The notes below the pieces were generated by a model. That model did no database searches. It had not been told where the DNA came from and was given only the letters and a program-made list of their open reading frames with translations. Both the position numbers and the translations under genes were made by a program. Shown piece by piece: positions 62,225 to 64,000 of a stretch of 64,000 nucleotides of DNA (position 1 is the stretch's first letter; every line of letters begins with the position of its first letter). The stretch spans positions 3,968,001-4,032,000 of the forward strand of contig JACCLO010000005.1 of assembly GCA_029448655.1 (NCBI GenBank), read 5' to 3'. Source of the DNA: Wolfiporia cocos. Taxonomy: Eukaryota > Basidiomycota > Agaricomycetes > Polyporales > Phaeolaceae.

Positions 62225-64000
62225 TTACTTCCCCGTGGAGCCGAAACCACCAGTACCGCGCTCGGATTTAATCTTTTCAAAGTAAGATTTTCCGTGTAGC
62301 GTAATATGCGGGTCCTTAGCAACTTCGCAGATGAGCTGAGCAATCTTATCGCCGGCCCGAATATCGATAGATATATCGGAGTGATTCCGGAGAATGATGA
62401 TTACTTCGCCTTGATAGTCGTGGTCGATAACGCCACCCATTACGTCTATGCCTTTTCGGGCAAGACTAGAGCGGGGGGCGATACGTCCGTAAGTGCCGAA
62501 AGGTACCTGGATCTTCAGTTTGGTGTTGTATTCTGTCTGCCCGTGAGCTGGCAGAACGTCGCCTGTTGCAGTGTACAGGTCAAACCCAACCGAGTCCTTG
62601 GTTCCCTTTTCCGGCATTCGGCCGCCTTCGCCGACTACGATTTTCAAGTCCGCGTTTTGGTTAATGTCAGCTGACATCCATCCCCCGTCGGGGTGTCTAA
62701 CCATGCGTTGCTTAGGATCCTTCGCAAATTCTTCGCGATACTGCGGCCAGTCGTCTGGCCACGTGCATTCATCGGCTTCCCAGTCGTCGCTGTCAGGGTC
62801 GAAGACATGAACTGCTTCTTTCCTTCTAGCTGATCGCCTGAGGGGGACATCCTGCATTGGAATGGCATGTGAAGCCTTGTATTCCTGCAGAATGTCATAT
62901 GCCGTGTCGAGGTCGGCTTCGCGTACCCAGGAGTCGTCATTGATACCGAATCCCTTCCATCGGATTCTGTATTCAACTCTTCCTGCGCGGAGACGATGAT
63001 CTAAGATCTTCTCAACTTCCCATAATTCCTCGCCGTCGACCATTTCTGGTTGAGGCTCTGGTTTTTTCTGATGCACAGGGTCCTTGTACATGACCAACTT
63101 GGAAGCGTGGAATACTGGGTGGTAAGCCCTGTATTGCTCGTCCATATGTACCCTAAAGGTGACCGGAGATAATTGTTCAATTATCTTAAATGGTCCCAAA
63201 TAGCGTGGACTAAGACTTCTTTCGGAGTCTTGCCAGCTACGGGCGTCGACGAGAACTTTGTCGCCAACTTTAAACGGTACCGAGCGCTTGTGTTGATCAT
63301 AGTACCAAGACCAGCGTTCGGCAGCCAATTTCATAGCTGCCTTAGCTTGTTCTTGTGCTGACCATCTGGCGTAAGCAAATTGATTTAAATCCGAATATTG
63401 CGTCGGCTTCAAATCCGTAGGTCCTGCATTGGGATGCCTTCCTAGTTCGACGAAGAATGGACTATTCTTGGTCGTCTCGCTAGCCGCGTTATTGTACGCA
63501 AACTCTGCCGTGGGGAGGTAGAACACCCAGTTATCTTTTTGGATAACGTCGATGTAGCATCGTAGGTATTGTTCTAGAATTTGGTTAATTCTCTCCGTTT
63601 GGCCGTCCGCTTGCGGGTGATAGGCTGTTGTCATCGACCTCTGAATTCCCAATTGTTCGCACCATCCCTTGAATAACTCAGAAGAGAATTGCGGTCCTCT
63701 ATCCGAAATGATTTGTTTCGGAAGTCCGTGATTCGGATAAATCCGAAGGTACAGGAGGTTCGCTAATTCCTTTGCCGAGATATTGTCCGAAGTGGGAATG
63801 AAGTGTGCGCGCTTGGTCAATCGGTCCACTACTACCATAATGGCAGTGAATTGTTTACGTTGGCCACTAGGCGGTAAGTGGACAATGAAGTCGATGGTGA
63901 TTGTGTCCCATGGTGCTTCCGGAACTGGGAGCGGTTGCAGGGGTCCGTACGGGGTCTGGTTGCGGTTCTTCATGCGCTGGCATGTGTCGCAACCTTCCAC
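62225..64000 (-). CDS. pol: Pol of C3 (partial): integrase, chromodomain, dUTPase
   Basis: Last 591 residues, nearly the same as C2: EGCDTCQRMKNRNQTPYG, ISDRGPQFSSELF, AYHPQADGQTERINQ, chromodomain LWEVEKILDHRLRAGR, CTWPDDWPQYREEF, and dUTPase ending RGTGGFGSTGK. No stop or shift within the window. The N-terminal part (protease, RT, RNase H) lies beyond 64000. Confidence 0.92.
   Translation of the reverse strand: MEGCDTCQRMKNRNQTPYGPLQPLPVPEAPWDTITIDFIVHLPPSGQRKQFTAIMVVVDRLTKRAHFIPTSDNISAKELANLLYLRIYPNHGLPKQIISDRGPQFSSELFKGWCEQLGIQRSMTTAYHPQADGQTERINQILEQYLRCYIDVIQKDNWVFYLPTAEFAYNNAASETTKNSPFFVELGRHPNAGPTDLKPTQYSDLNQFAYARWSAQEQAKAAMKLAAERWSWYYDQHKRSVPFKVGDKVLVDARSWQDSERSLSPRYLGPFKIIEQLSPVTFRVHMDEQYRAYHPVFHASKLVMYKDPVHQKKPEPQPEMVDGEELWEVEKILDHRLRAGRVEYRIRWKGFGINDDSWVREADLDTAYDILQEYKASHAIPMQDVPLRRSARRKEAVHVFDPDSDDWEADECTWPDDWPQYREEFAKDPKQRMVRHPDGGWMSADINQNADLKIVVGEGGRMPEKGTKDSVGFDLYTATGDVLPAHGQTEYNTKLKIQVPFGTYGRIAPRSSLARKGIDVMGGVIDHDYQGEVIIILRNHSDISIDIRAGDKIAQLICEVAKDPHITLHGKSYFEKIKSERGTGGFGSTGK

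Larger units (their letters stand above)
61496..64000 (-). mobile_element. Ty3/gypsy chromovirus C3 (3' half, runs off the window)
   Basis: Minus-strand copy of family C: 3' LTR 61496-62185, complement of the polypurine tract, then pol. The other end lies beyond 64000, so its target duplication cannot be checked (left flank TTTCT). Confidence 0.9.

Noticed and set aside
62306..62674. 122-codon frame opposite the C3 dUTPase (and 43539-43907 opposite C2)
   Set aside because: Antisense shadow of a well-supported dUTPase domain, present in both copies only because the copies are near-identical.

Overview
The window comes from a filamentous basidiomycete, most likely an Agaricomycete. Host genes have many introns of about 45-65 bp with GT..AG borders. 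There is a basidiomycete-type multi-intron cytochrome P450, a Crinkler-like kinase gene, and a decayed copy of what I recognise from memory as a large Agaricomycete family of hypothetical proteins. Most of the rest is nested Ty3/gypsy chromodomain retrotransposons. No prokaryotic, rRNA, tRNA or CRISPR feature was seen.

Layout. 1-4600 is host DNA: the 3' part of a scavenger decapping enzyme gene (DcpS, HIT family) and a complete 12-exon P450. 5102-29930 is a retrotransposon nest. Element B1 (minus strand, 5130-23399) has its 3' LTR split by solo LTR D, and D is split by the complete element A (plus strand, 5404-14395, target duplication GACTG). Solo LTR E sits in the B1 integrase. B1 faces a second copy (B2, plus strand), giving a 2.18 kb inverted repeat. 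26143-29930 is a pile of LTR fragments, a short-TIR repeat and the 3' end of element I. 29931-44726 holds two head-to-tail copies of family C: C1 lacks pol, C2 is complete. 44727-45865 is rearranged TIR repeat. 45866-50072 is the decayed multicopy gene carrying two MITE-like insertions. 50957-52969 is the Crinkler-like kinase gene. 53505-54438 is a solo LTR. 54835-61495 is element L (minus strand), broken by two solo LTRs, and 61496-64000 is the 3' half of a third C copy.

How the elements work. Families A and C encode an extra coiled-coil ORF upstream of Gag, then Gag, then Pol in the order protease, RT, RNase H, integrase, chromodomain, dUTPase. Family B has no extra ORF, places dUTPase between Gag and protease in one long frame, and carries an unassigned domain after the chromodomain. 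In A, B and C the 11 nt directly after the 5' LTR are perfectly complementary to an 11 nt stretch 32-34 nt downstream of the LTR TATA box. That is the geometry of Tf1/sushi-type self-primed reverse transcription. I consider the self-priming signature together with the upstream ORF and the mobile position of dUTPase the most interesting content here.

All positions and splice sites were read by eye; homology calls rest on recognised motifs, not on searches.
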